Below, piece by piece: positions 18,090-27,306 of a DNA stretch of 62,863 nucleotides. The translations under genes and the position numbers were made by a program. The DNA is taken from the NCBI RefSeq assembly GCF_000757725.1, contig NZ_JJMU01000001.1, positions 1 through 62,863 of the forward strand, read 5' to 3'. The DNA is from Sphingobacterium deserti (lineage in GTDB: Bacteria > Bacteroidota > Bacteroidia > Sphingobacteriales > Sphingobacteriaceae). Positions within the stretch are counted from its first letter, which is position 1, and each line of letters starts with the position of its first letter. The notes beneath the pieces are model-generated. The model did not search any database. It was not told the DNA's origin and was given only the letters and a program-made list of their open reading frames with translations.

Positions 18090-19364
18090 GTGTCTTTAGA
18101 TAAATTAAAACTTAGCAAGCGCCTTCAAGCATCCATGACCGATTTGGGATATTTTACGGCCAAAGAAATTCAGTTAAAATCGCTATCTCGAATTATTGGT
18201 GGACAAAGTATTCTGGGGATTGCACCTGAAGGTGCGGGCAAAACAACAACCTATGTACTTGGGGTGTTGATGCGTTTGAAATATACAAGGGATGAGGCGC
18301 CGAAGGTTCTAATTTTAGCACCAAATGAGGAAAAGATTAACGAGATAATTGACCGTTTTCTAGTTATCAGTAAGAATAGAGATCTTCATATCATGGGACT
18401 TAAAGCGAGCGGAAGCATGGAAGAGGAGATCGAGGATTTGGTTCGTGGAGTTGATATTGTCGTGGCAACCCCGAACCGCGCACGTGCAGTTTATTTAAAA
18501 CTTGGACTTAACTTGAATCGGATACAAACATTCATTGTTGATGATGCGGAGGAAATCGTAAAACAGGGTATGCAAACGAATGTACGCGAATTGGCTCAAA
18601 GTTGTGGCGATGTCCAGTATTTGGCATTCAGTACTGTCGAACATGATAAATTGCACCTCATGATTGATGATTTTATGCCGTTTGCTACACGGGTTGAAGC
18701 TGAAGAGCTTGGTGAAGAGACATTAGAAACACATGACCTGATGTTGTATCAGGTTCCGAACTTCACGACGAAAATAAACTTGTTGAATGTCTTAATGCGC
18801 GATGCCGAAGTATTCGATAAAGTGGTGGTGTTTGTGAACAGCCGGCTTACAGCACATAATTTACTTAAGCGTTTGCATGTTGCTAAGGGAGAAGCTGCTA
18901 TCTACAACCCTTTTTTCCACGACGATGCCGGTATAGACAATATGCAAGATTTCCATCAAATACCTGAATGCCGTATTCTTCTCGTCGCAAATGAGGGCTT
19001 AACCGCTATTGATTTATCAAATATTCCCTTCATATTTCATTTTGAGATTCCTGAAAGCAGTGACATTTTCGTATCTCATATTTTAAAAACATCCGCTTTC
19101 GAATCTGTTGCGATAACATTTGCGACTGATATTGAACTTCCGGAACTTCGTAAAATAGAGCAATCGCTGGGAAAAAAAATCCCGGTTATGCCCCTGCCTG
19201 ACAACCTGATCATTTATCGCCCATCGGACAGTCCAAAAGAAGACGATAAGGTTGATGAGTCGCAAGGCGGCGCCTTTCATAAGAAAAAAGAAAGCAATAG
19301 CAAAACTTATAATTATGGTAGTGGCGTAAAAGCGAAAATGACTAAAAAAAATAAAAAGCGTTAG
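18090..19364 (+). CDS. degenerate DEAD-box helicase-like protein
   Basis: 424 residues, GTG start. The N-terminal RecA-like domain keeps the Q-motif region (GYFTAKEIQLKSL) and a Walker A loop (APEGAGKTT, about 45-55). Motif II reads VDDAEE instead of DEAD, motif III (SAT) reads AFST, and the C-terminal domain has lost the HRIGRTGR motif VI (compare the intact copy at 23494-24714). The C-terminus is Lys-rich (KAKMTKKNKKR). ATP binding is plausible, but RNA unwinding looks impaired or absent, so a regulatory or structural role is possible. Monocistronic, convergent with the oxidoreductase operon, with a strong terminator between. Confidence 0.75.
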   Translation: MSLDKLKLSKRLQASMTDLGYFTAKEIQLKSLSRIIGGQSILGIAPEGAGKTTTYVLGVLMRLKYTRDEAPKVLILAPNEEKINEIIDRFLVISKNRDLHIMGLKASGSMEEEIEDLVRGVDIVVATPNRARAVYLKLGLNLNRIQTFIVDDAEEIVKQGMQTNVRELAQSCGDVQYLAFSTVEHDKLHLMIDDFMPFATRVEAEELGEETLETHDLMLYQVPNFTTKINLLNVLMRDAEVFDKVVVFVNSRLTAHNLLKRLHVAKGEAAIYNPFFHDDAGIDNMQDFHQIPECRILLVANEGLTAIDLSNIPFIFHFEIPESSDIFVSHILKTSAFESVAITFATDIELPELRKIEQSLGKKIPVMPLPDNLIIYRPSDSPKEDDKVDESQGGAFHKKKESNSKTYNYGSGVKAKMTKKNKKR

Positions 19365-19386
19365 TAGAAAGACAAATGTTCTGGAA

Positions 19387-19430
19387 GCGGATTACTTTTC
19401 GAAGCGCGACACTACCGAAAAATAATCCGC
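19387..19430. terminator. bidirectional terminator between convergent genes
   Basis: Near-perfect stem GCGGATTACTTTTCG (19387-19401) with CGAAAAATAATCCGC (19416-19430), one mismatch, 14-nt loop, between the helicase-like gene and the Gfo/Idh/MocA gene. Confidence 0.7.
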
Positions 19431-19442
19431 GAAGCAATCGCA

Positions 19443-20594
19443 TTAAAAGTCGGTCCATTTTTGATCGGAACGGGATGAGTGTAGTACGGTATCGATAAAT
19501 TGCATGCCTCTAACGCCGTCTTCCACGGTTGGAAAGTCCTGCATATTTGCATCTGGTTCCTGTCCATTGGACATATGCTGCAGCGTTGCACTAAAATTTC
19601 TATAAATATTCGCGAAGGCTTCAATATAGCCTTCAGGATGTCCGGCGGGCAGTCTAATATTGGATTTGGCCGCATCTGCTAAATAGCCTTGCCCAGCGCG
19701 ATAGATTTGCACAGGCGCATCCAGCCATTTTACTAGCAGGGTATTGGGTTCCTGCTGATTCCATTCGATGCCGCCATGCTCGCCATAAATTCGAAGCTTG
19801 AGCGCATTCTCCTCCCCTGCAGCCACCTGTGAAGCTGAAAGCACGCCGCGAGCATCGTTATCAAACCGCAGCAAGATATTGCCGTCATCTTCCAAACGAC
19901 GCCCGTCGACAAACACATGAAGGTCTGCACATAACTTCGTGATTTTCAATCCAGACACATATTCTGCCAAATGTGCTGCATGAGTACCTATGTCACCCAT
20001 ACAACCACTTTGACCGGCTTTTTCCGGATCCGTTCGCCAAGCTGCGAGCGGCGTATCATTTTCAATACGTGTGCTCAGCCAGCCCTGCGGATACTCGACC
20101 ATTATTTTTCTGATCTTTCCCAATTTACCATCAGCAATTAGTTGCCGTGCCTGTATGACCATGGGGTAGCCAGAATAGGTATGTGTCAAACAAATAAGAA
20201 GACCGGTCTGCTTCACTTTCTCCTGCAATAGCAGGGCTTCTTCAAGCGAAAAGCTTATCGGCTTTTCCAAAACGACGTGAAAGCCATTTTCCAAAGCCAT
20301 CATAGCAGGTTCGAAATGCGCAAAATTAGGCGTGACAATACTTATAAAATGTATACGTTGGTGATCAGGAAGTTGGCTTTCGCTCAAGATCATCTCCTGA
20401 TAGCTGCCATATATTCTATCGGCAGGAAGCGACAATGCTTCACCAGACGTTACCGCCTTATCCGGGTCAGCACTAAGTGCGCCGCAGCAAAATTCAATCC
20501 CCCCGTCGAGCGCAGCTGCCATGCGGTGAACTTCCCCTATAAACGCGCCCTTACCACCGCCAATCATTCCCATTCTAATTTTTTTTATGCTCAT
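19443..20594 (-). CDS. Gfo/Idh/MocA family oxidoreductase
   Basis: About 383 residues from the ATG at 20594 (MSIKKIRMGMIGGGKGAFIG). A longer in-frame start at 20648 would overlap the preceding gene and adds a non-homologous leader, so the shorter start is preferred. It has a Rossmann NAD(P)-binding fold at the N-terminus, the conserved EKPISFSLEEA motif (Lys of the EKP catalytic triad) near 105, and GCMGDIGTHAAHLAEYVSG near 185 with the Asp and His that act in hydride/proton transfer. Family members oxidise or reduce sugar derivatives or act in sugar ketone processing. Its position at the end of the GMC/subunit-3 operon suggests a role on the 3-keto-glycoside product. Substrate unproven. Confidence 0.87.
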   Translation of the reverse strand: MSIKKIRMGMIGGGKGAFIGEVHRMAAALDGGIEFCCGALSADPDKAVTSGEALSLPADRIYGSYQEMILSESQLPDHQRIHFISIVTPNFAHFEPAMMALENGFHVVLEKPISFSLEEALLLQEKVKQTGLLICLTHTYSGYPMVIQARQLIADGKLGKIRKIMVEYPQGWLSTRIENDTPLAAWRTDPEKAGQSGCMGDIGTHAAHLAEYVSGLKITKLCADLHVFVDGRRLEDDGNILLRFDNDARGVLSASQVAAGEENALKLRIYGEHGGIEWNQQEPNTLLVKWLDAPVQIYRAGQGYLADAAKSNIRLPAGHPEGYIEAFANIYRNFSATLQHMSNGQEPDANMQDFPTVEDGVRGMQFIDTVLHSSRSDQKWTDF

Positions 20595-20635
20595 TATTTC
20601 CTTTTTACGTACTTCACCATCTATTGTAACAAAAT

Positions 20636-21220
20636 CTAGGTAGCCCATGCTCTATCACCGGCATGATAAGGAACATCCCCCTCATAGCGGCCTGGAATAG
20701 CTACATACCGCATCGCCTGTGTACACCCAATCTCCGAAGTAAAATATCCTAGCAACGTTAGCTGCTTAAACATAGTGAAGTAATGCGGGCCCTTTCTTTC
20801 CTCTGTATTTTTCTTATCCTTATACTCTTTTGCTTCTTTTTCAAGTGTGGTCAAAAACGATAGCTTTTGTTCTGCCGTGCAATCTACAAAGCCGGTTTTG
20901 TACGTCTTTATACACTGCTCATCCAATTCGCTTATACCACTTAGAAAGATTTTCTGGTCTTCTGGTTCATAGCAATCCTTTACTATGACCGTCATGAATG
21001 AACCCACATCTGCTGCTTTTGCCCCTGGGCTTCGTTCCGTTGTAGGCAGGATTGTATCCGCGACTTCGTTTAATAAATCTATCTGGGTTTTGTTAAAGGA
21101 TAAACCACTTTCGGAACCTTGTTTTTTACCGGAAGTGCATCCTGTAAGGAATATATTTCCGCCGATGATGCTTCCTCCCGTGAGCAGGGCAACCATCTTT
21201 AATAATTCTCTACGATCCAT
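20636..21220 (-). CDS. gluconate 2-dehydrogenase subunit 3 family protein, Tat-type lipoprotein
   Basis: 194 residues. The N-terminus carries a twin-arginine-like motif (DRRELLK) followed by a hydrophobic segment and a lipobox (FLTGC), so export through Tat with lipid anchoring is likely. The rest fits the small gamma subunit family found with membrane-bound GMC dehydrogenases, including the NEVADTILPTTERSPGAKAADVG segment typical of that family. The subunit accompanies the FAD-containing large subunit, here encoded 4 nt upstream, and probably mediates its export and attachment. No cytochrome c subunit is encoded in the window. Confidence 0.85.
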   Translation of the reverse strand: MDRRELLKMVALLTGGSIIGGNIFLTGCTSGKKQGSESGLSFNKTQIDLLNEVADTILPTTERSPGAKAADVGSFMTVIVKDCYEPEDQKIFLSGISELDEQCIKTYKTGFVDCTAEQKLSFLTTLEKEAKEYKDKKNTEERKGPHYFTMFKQLTLLGYFTSEIGCTQAMRYVAIPGRYEGDVPYHAGDRAWAT

Positions 21221-21224
21221 GCGA

Positions 21225-22904
21225 CTATATGTTATTTTTTTTCAGTTCGCTTACTGCATAGTCTGCTGCCCTAGCAGTAAGTGCCATATAAGTTAATGAA
21301 GGATTTTGACAAGCTGATGAAGTCATACAGGCACCATCAGTCACAAAAACATTTAAACAATCCCATACTTGATTCCACTTGTTCAATACGGAGGTTTTGG
21401 GGCTTAATCCCATGCGTGCGGTTCCCATCTCATGTATGCCGTGGCCTATAGCGTGTCCACCATCCCAGCCGCCTATATTTTTGACGCCTGATTTTTCTAA
21501 CATTTCCTTTAGTTCGCTTTGCATGTCTTTACGCATTTTCCATTCATTTTCCTTAATCTCTGCGTCCATTGATAATATAGGTAGACCCCACTTATCTTTC
21601 TTTGTTTTGTCTAGCGAAATCTTATTTTCATGATATGGAAGTATTTCACCAAAACCTTGCGCACCGACCGACCATACACCAGGTTCTGTTAAAGCATCTT
21701 TGAAAGTGCCACCCAAACTAAGCTCTGCCACGCTCCTCGACCACCCCTCACGACCTGCACCCCCTTGATATCCGAAACCACGGAGGTAATCCCGTTTATC
21801 TGAGCCTAAATTCACAAAACGTGGAATGTAAAATCCGTTTGCTCTTCTCCCGTAAGTATATTTGTCTTCGTAACCTTCTATAATTCCGCCAGCCCCAATA
21901 TTATAATGATGATCCATCACATTGTGTCCTAGCTCTCCACTTGAACTTCCCAAACCATCAGGCCAAACGTCTGTCGCTGAATTAAATAAGATCCACGTAC
22001 TATTGAGTGCAGAGGCACAAAGAAATACTATCTTGCTTTTTATTTCATATGTCTGATTATCTTCGGCATCTAGAATTTCTACCCCCAAGGCTTTTTTCGA
22101 ATTTTTATCATATAACACTTTGGTTACGATAGAATAAGGTCGTATTGTTAAGTTTCCTGTTTTTTGAGCTGCCGGAAGAGTAGAAGATTGTGTACTAAAG
22201 TATGCGCCAAAGGGACATCCTTCCCAACACCTGTTTCTGTATTGGCAGTTTACACGACCTTCAATCGGTTTGGTCAGATTTGCCGTTCGCCCGATGATAA
22301 GGTGTCGTTTTGATTCGTACTCTTTCCTTATTCTTTCAGCCATATCTTTTTCGACGCAATTCAATTCCATTGGCGGCAAAAACTGGCCATCTGGTAACTG
22401 CGGTAAGTTTTCGTTTGACCCACTTATCCCTGCAAATTTCTCTACATAATCATACCAAGGCGCCATGTCCGCATAGTTGATGGGCCAAGGAACAGCTACG
22501 CCATCTTTCTCGTTAGCTTCGAAGTCCATTTGACTCAAGCGGTACGATTGTCGACCCCACAGAATAGACCGACCACCCATGCGGTAGCTTCGCCACCATA
22601 TGAATGGCTTGACTTCTGTATAAGGGTTGTCTTCCTCGTTGGCCCATGCATCCATCACGACTTCTTGTGCTGCCCAACTGCGATGAATAACCGGATATTT
22701 TTTCTTTTGCTCACTAGTTGTCCGCCCACGATGTGGAATTTCCCATGGATCCTTCGTAGCAGTTTTGTAATCCTTGACATGGTCATAGGGTCCTCCGCGT
22801 TCCAATAGCAAAACTTTCAAGCCCTTTTCACACAATTCTTTTGCAGCCCATCCTCCACTAATACCGGAGCCGACTACAATGGCATCATAAGTGATATTTT
22901 CCAT
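21225..22904 (-). CDS. GMC family FAD-dependent oxidoreductase
   Basis: 559 residues. The FAD-binding Rossmann motif VVGSGISGGWAAKEL is at residues 10-24, followed by LLERGG. A Cys-rich segment (CQYRNRCWEGCPFG, about 230) is typical of the membrane dehydrogenase branch. The catalytic C-terminal region contains GHAIGHGIHEMGTARMG and NPSLTYMALTARAADY. There is no signal peptide, which fits export in complex with the Tat-signal-bearing subunit 3. Such pairs in Bacteroidota include glucoside 3-dehydrogenases that form 3-keto sugars. It is the first gene of a three-gene operon. Confidence 0.87.
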   Translation of the reverse strand: MENITYDAIVVGSGISGGWAAKELCEKGLKVLLLERGGPYDHVKDYKTATKDPWEIPHRGRTTSEQKKKYPVIHRSWAAQEVVMDAWANEEDNPYTEVKPFIWWRSYRMGGRSILWGRQSYRLSQMDFEANEKDGVAVPWPINYADMAPWYDYVEKFAGISGSNENLPQLPDGQFLPPMELNCVEKDMAERIRKEYESKRHLIIGRTANLTKPIEGRVNCQYRNRCWEGCPFGAYFSTQSSTLPAAQKTGNLTIRPYSIVTKVLYDKNSKKALGVEILDAEDNQTYEIKSKIVFLCASALNSTWILFNSATDVWPDGLGSSSGELGHNVMDHHYNIGAGGIIEGYEDKYTYGRRANGFYIPRFVNLGSDKRDYLRGFGYQGGAGREGWSRSVAELSLGGTFKDALTEPGVWSVGAQGFGEILPYHENKISLDKTKKDKWGLPILSMDAEIKENEWKMRKDMQSELKEMLEKSGVKNIGGWDGGHAIGHGIHEMGTARMGLSPKTSVLNKWNQVWDCLNVFVTDGACMTSSACQNPSLTYMALTARAADYAVSELKKNNI

Positions 22905-23493
22905 ATTATTAAGTTTATAAAATTATCTTCCATACGCGAGATTTCTTTACCAGCTTTCATCTCCAGGAAAATGGAGATGTACGCAGCTTTCACGGAAAGC
23001 GAACTACGCTCAACAGCAATCTTAAAGCTCAACAGCAATTTAAACACCAAGTCAACCGGTTGCATAAATCCAAATCAAATATTGCTAAACATTAATCATA
23101 TAAATAAATCCGTGATAAGACTTATAAAATCGGTCGCTCTTCTCAGCATCTCGGGTTTCTTCCCGAGCAATTAAAAACTTTTAATAAACAATAATAGCAC
23201 TTTAATCTTACAATTACTACGCTAAGTAAAATTTTAACACTTTTGAATCAATCATTTAATGAATTTATCTACTAACTCTTGCTACAATTTTACTGGATAG
23301 AGTTTCGCACGATAGAAGATGAATAGAAAATTGGACCAAGAATGCTACATAGAAGATAAGCATTCAAAAAATGTTCAGCGGGTGGTACGGACTTAATCGG
23401 TAGATTAGCGTTTACAATGGAATTAGCGCTAGGGCAGGATTAAAATACGAGATTTCATAAATAAGTATGCTAATCCTCCCCCTTTTGTTTAAT
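22905..23493. other. intergenic region with leader hairpin
   Basis: No gene. A perfect 8-bp hairpin CATCTCCA/TGGAGATG (22958-22979, hexaloop) lies 54 nt upstream of the GMC start and would be in its 5' leader; a further CTCGGG/CCCGAG hairpin is at about 23150-23167. The rest is AT-rich with no recognisable signal. Confidence 0.35.
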
Positions 23494-24714
23494 TTATTCT
23501 GCTTTGGGTTTATGCACTTTTTTAAACTTTTTCTTTCTATTTGCCGGCTTATTCGTTTTTTTTGCTTTCGGCTCGTAGGTCGGACCAGCAGGAAATCCTT
23601 CGGGGAGTTGTTTTTTAGGCACCTCCTTTTCTATCAGGCGTTCAATCCTTGCGAAGCGCGACTGGTCTTTATCATTTATAAAAGTAATAGCCGTTCCAGT
23701 GGTCGCAGCCCTTGCCGTACGCCCGATACGGTGAACATAGTCTTCCGGGTCTGGCGGCACGTCAAAATTTACTACTAAACTAATTCCTACGATGTCGATA
23801 CCGCGAGAAATAACATCTGTGCCAACCAAAATCCTTAAGCGCTTCGCCTTAAACCGATGCATTACTTCTTCACGTTGTGACTGTTCGAGATCTGAATGGA
23901 ATCCTTCGGCAGAGAGTCCATTTTTTATAAGTTCGCGGGTCAACCGTTTCACAAGCTCTTTTTTAGAGGCAAATATAATAACGCTCTCATACAAGGGGTT
24001 TTCCAAGATATTTTTTATGAGCGCTATTTTGTTATCGTCATAAACAAGGTATGCCTGTTGATCGATTCCCTCGCTAGGTTTGGAGATAGCGACATTGATC
24101 TCCTCGGGGTTTTGTAAAATCTTTTTTGCCAACGTACGGATCTTCGGTGGCATGGTCGCTGAAAAAAGCAGACTTTGCCTTTTCTTCGGCATATAACTGA
24201 TGATTCTCATGATATCATCATGGAAGCCCATATCCAGCATGCGGTCTGCCTCATCAAGGATAAGGTGTTCTACATGGCTAAAATCAAACTTACCCGAAGA
24301 CATGTGCGCTAAAAGGCGACCTGGTGTGGCGACAATTATGTTAACGCCATCCCGAATAGCACGTTTTTGTTGCTCGTAGCCCATGCCATCTCCACCGCCA
24401 TAGACGCATATTGATGTCGCGCCCGTGAAGTAACCAAAGCCCATAATCTGTTGATCTATTTGCAATGCTAGCTCCCGTGTAGGCACTAAAATCAGCGTAT
24501 TCACACGTTCTTGCGGATTGTTTGCTATCCGGTTGAGGACGGGCAACAGATAGGATGCCGTCTTGCCAGTTCCTGTTTGTGCACAAGCTATTAAATCGTG
24601 TTGTTTTAAGATGACAGGGATGGCCTGTGCTTGTATGGGTGTGGGATCGACAAACCCCATGCTATCTAAGCCCTCTTCCAAAGTGGCAGAGAAACCAAAT
24701 TCGGTAAATTTCAA
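23494..24714 (-). CDS. DEAD-box RNA helicase, RhlE-type
   Basis: 406 residues. All helicase motifs are intact: Q-motif (GFVDPTPIQAQAIP), motif I AQTGTGKT, Ia PTRELALQI, motif II DEAD, motif III SAT, motif IV/V VGTDVISRGID and motif VI HRIGRTAR. A basic Lys-rich tail (about 375-406) suits RNA binding. The overall length and short basic C-terminus match the RhlE subgroup used in ribosome assembly and RNA decay, often cold-related. Monocistronic. It is a useful contrast with the degenerate paralogue at 18090-19364. Confidence 0.92.
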   Translation of the reverse strand: MKFTEFGFSATLEEGLDSMGFVDPTPIQAQAIPVILKQHDLIACAQTGTGKTASYLLPVLNRIANNPQERVNTLILVPTRELALQIDQQIMGFGYFTGATSICVYGGGDGMGYEQQKRAIRDGVNIIVATPGRLLAHMSSGKFDFSHVEHLILDEADRMLDMGFHDDIMRIISYMPKKRQSLLFSATMPPKIRTLAKKILQNPEEINVAISKPSEGIDQQAYLVYDDNKIALIKNILENPLYESVIIFASKKELVKRLTRELIKNGLSAEGFHSDLEQSQREEVMHRFKAKRLRILVGTDVISRGIDIVGISLVVNFDVPPDPEDYVHRIGRTARAATTGTAITFINDKDQSRFARIERLIEKEVPKKQLPEGFPAGPTYEPKAKKTNKPANRKKKFKKVHKPKAE

Positions 24715-24915
24715 ATTTAATGTATTGTTTTTTTTAAAAGTACCGGAATATTTTAAATTCTACAACAAATATCCCATATATAATTTCTAAGATTTTCGTG
24801 TACTACGAGCAAACCAGCTAAAAAACGTCGTTTAGCTTTAGCAAGTGGAATCGAAATAAAAATGAACGCTACACGATGTAAGCTGTTACATAGGCGGAAC
24901 AATTTTAATAAATTA

Positions 24916-26019
24916 ATGACACAATACATATCGCTATTATCGGCTAAGATGCCTTCGTGGACTTGGAATTTATTGGTTATTTTATTTGCGCTTTTGTTGG
25001 GAATTCTTATTAAAGCTATTTTAGTTCCTTTGGTAAGAAAGCAATCGTCTAGCCATACCATGTATTCGGTCATGCGTTCGGTCATACGACATTTTAGCAA
25101 AATATTCAGTTTTTTCATTCCGCTATTGGTTTTCAATGCCCTCCTTCCCTTCACGCGATTCAATAGTGCCACGCACCCTGTGGTTAGCAAAATTACGGAA
25201 ATGCTTTTTGTAGGTTGTTTTGCGATCCTTATTATTCGTGTTATCCGCGTTTTTGAGGATTACCTTTACCATCGCTTCGACATTAGTAAGGAAAACAATT
25301 TGCGGGAGCGTAAGATCCGAACGCAGATCGTATTTATCAGAAAGCTATTAGTCAGCATTATCATATTGGTAGCACTCGCCATCATATTATTGAGTTTTGA
25401 TAGTATGCGTAAAATTGGTGCCGGTTTGCTGACCGGGGTTGGAATCGGTGGTATTATCATTGGTTTCGCTGCGCAAAAATCCCTTGGAAATCTATTAGCC
25501 GGTTTTCAAATAGCATTCACACAGCCCATCCGTATGGATGACGTACTGGTGGTAGAAGGCGAATGGGGACGCGTTGAGGAGATCAACTTAACGTATGTGG
25601 TGGTCGCAATCTGGGATAAACGCCGCTTAGTACTTCCGATCAATTACTTTATAGAAAAGCCTTTTCAAAACTGGACAAGAACAACTGCTGAAATACTAGG
25701 GACGGTATTTTTATATACGGACTTCGCTGTCCCTATTGACAAGCTTCGTGAAAAGCTTACATCACTTTTACAGGCAAACAGCTTATGGGATGGACAGGTT
25801 AATGTGCTTCATGTGACGGATCTACGTGAACAAACCATGGAAATAAGATGTCTGATGAGCTGCCGAAACTCTGGACAAGCTTTCGAATTACGTGCACACG
25901 TGAGAGAGGAGATGATTAAGTACATCAGCGCGAATTATCCAGAAAGCTTATCGCGCACCAGAGTTAGCCTCTCTAATTATGAAAGCGATAAAATCATCGC
26001 AGACGACCGTTCACATTAA
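24916..26019 (+). CDS. MscS-type mechanosensitive ion channel
   Basis: About 367 residues from the ATG at 24916. An upstream in-frame ATG at 24862 would add an 18-residue basic leader; a start at 24949 is also possible. There are four to five membrane helices: about 12-35, 58-78, 95-115, 140-160, then the pore helix rich in Gly/Ala (GAGLLTGVGIGGIIIGFAAQKSLGNLLAGFQIA), the hallmark of MscS TM3. The beta domain follows (VEGEWGRVEEINLTYVVV) and a C-terminal alpha/beta vestibule. It gates in response to membrane tension. Convergent with the ABC-GIN operon. Confidence 0.88.
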   Translation: MTQYISLLSAKMPSWTWNLLVILFALLLGILIKAILVPLVRKQSSSHTMYSVMRSVIRHFSKIFSFFIPLLVFNALLPFTRFNSATHPVVSKITEMLFVGCFAILIIRVIRVFEDYLYHRFDISKENNLRERKIRTQIVFIRKLLVSIIILVALAIILLSFDSMRKIGAGLLTGVGIGGIIIGFAAQKSLGNLLAGFQIAFTQPIRMDDVLVVEGEWGRVEEINLTYVVVAIWDKRRLVLPINYFIEKPFQNWTRTTAEILGTVFLYTDFAVPIDKLREKLTSLLQANSLWDGQVNVLHVTDLREQTMEIRCLMSCRNSGQAFELRAHVREEMIKYISANYPESLSRTRVSLSNYESDKIIADDRSH

Positions 26020-26029
26020 TTATAAATAT

Positions 26030-26058
26030 CCGGCCGAATGTCTACTTCCTTCGGCCGG
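26030..26058. terminator. bidirectional terminator between convergent genes
   Basis: Perfect 9-bp G+C-rich stem CCGGCCGAA/TTCGGCCGG with an 11-nt loop between the mechanosensitive channel gene and the GIN-like gene; T-runs are modest. Confidence 0.6.
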
Positions 26059-26071
26059 GAAAAATGTTTCA

Positions 26072-26929
26072 CTATTGATTGTTGATGAGCTTGCGTAACT
26101 GCTGAATAGGCAGATCAATTGTTGTTTCTTCGGAAAGCGCCCCCTTAATGCTTCCCACGCCCACACTGTCTAACGTAATGGAATTTTGTCCAAGGGTGTG
26201 CAAATAAAGGGAATTTATCAAATTGCCAGATGAGCCCTTATCAAATATTATTTTTGAACGCTCAGCCTTGATTTGCATGTTGTCGAAATTTGGATGTTCG
26301 ATACGTACATTGGAGTTGAAGACATCAAGCTTAGCATTTCCCGCTTGAGCGTCGGGCGACGCTACATCTCGCTGAGGATTACTCATAGAAACCGTTGAAT
26401 TCTTCAGCTCGACAATCAGTTCGCCGATGGACGATTCAGGAGCAAAGCGCAATTCGGTGATGCTGTCTCCCAGTATAGCTAGGTGTTCTGTATTTGCTTC
26501 TATTTTCGCACCCACATTTTTCAACGTCAATTCTTGCGCGCTCGGTGCGAAAATGTAAACAGTATTGTGATAGAAATAAGGCTCCTCCCCAGTTATTACT
26601 AATTCTCGGTTTTCGTTGACAGTAGCTGAAAAATGTGAAGCGCTGTTTTTATCGATTTTAATGGCGTATTTATCGCTTTTTACAAAAACTATGTTGATAT
26701 TCCCGGGCTTAGGTGCGTGCCCGAGTACCTTCACTTTTTGGAAAGCGGGTAATGCGGTAGTCTTCAAATACCGATCTTCCTTATCACTTTGGGTCGCTTC
26801 TTCGTGGAATGTATTGGAATATTCGTCGAGCCCTACCCTACCCCGGCTAACCGTATAGGAGAGAATAGACAAGGGTAGAACGAAGATGGCTATCGCCAAT
26901 ATGATCAATAGTTTTGAACTTGTTTTCAT
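26072..26929 (-). CDS. membrane-anchored GIN-like beta-solenoid protein
   Basis: 285 residues. One N-terminal membrane helix (about 7-25) leaves the rest outside the cytoplasm. The body is a series of short beta-strands separated by turns (ENRELVITG, TLKNVGAKIEA, KLDVFNSNVRI, SLYLHTLGQNSITLDSV), resembling the head-GIN/DUF2807 fold, though without the Ser-rich repeat of the protein at 4647. It is the last gene of an operon with an ABC ATPase, a permease and a GntR regulator, starting 5 nt after the regulator stop. It may be the surface-facing partner of that transporter. No enzymatic motif is seen. Confidence 0.7.
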   Translation of the reverse strand: MKTSSKLLIILAIAIFVLPLSILSYTVSRGRVGLDEYSNTFHEEATQSDKEDRYLKTTALPAFQKVKVLGHAPKPGNINIVFVKSDKYAIKIDKNSASHFSATVNENRELVITGEEPYFYHNTVYIFAPSAQELTLKNVGAKIEANTEHLAILGDSITELRFAPESSIGELIVELKNSTVSMSNPQRDVASPDAQAGNAKLDVFNSNVRIEHPNFDNMQIKAERSKIIFDKGSSGNLINSLYLHTLGQNSITLDSVGVGSIKGALSEETTIDLPIQQLRKLINNQ

Positions 26930-26934
26930 AATAA

Positions 26935-27306
26935 TTATTTAAAATTTTCATCAATAAAACCTTGGTATCGCGTTTTTAATTCCTCTAAACTGATATCAAG
27001 AAGGTAGATGTTTCGAAATAGCTGAGGCAGCTCTTCTTCAAGAAAAATACTTTTCCGGTAGGTTTGTACGTGTTGTAAAGATTCCTTTGTCACGAACAAT
27101 CCAACGCCCCTTTTATTTGCTATAATGTTTTTCTGTTGCAAGAGATCATAGGTGCGCATGACCGTGTTTGGATTGACCTCCAATTGTACTGCAAGTTCCC
27201 TCACAGATGGTAATTTCTCTTCCGCTTTCCATGTACCTAACATAATATGTTCACAGATATGCTCAGCTATTTGTATGTAAATTGCTTTATTATCATTAAA
27301 CTCCAT
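26935..27306 (-). CDS. GntR family transcriptional regulator, YtrA-like
   Basis: 123 residues. The N-terminal winged helix is complete, with EKLPSVRELAVQLEVNPNTVMRTYDLLQ as the GntR helix-turn-helix signature. Only about 45 residues follow, much shorter than FadR/HutC-type effector domains, which is the hallmark of the YtrA subgroup. YtrA regulators repress ABC-transporter operons and are relieved by envelope stress or cell-wall antibiotics in Firmicutes. Here the gene sits inside an operon with an ABC ATPase and permease, directly abutting both neighbours (1-6 nt). A palindromic site at the operon promoter (28961-28986) is its probable operator, giving autorepression. Confidence 0.88.
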   Translation of the reverse strand: MEFNDNKAIYIQIAEHICEHIMLGTWKAEEKLPSVRELAVQLEVNPNTVMRTYDLLQQKNIIANKRGVGLFVTKESLQHVQTYRKSIFLEEELPQLFRNIYLLDISLEELKTRYQGFIDENFK

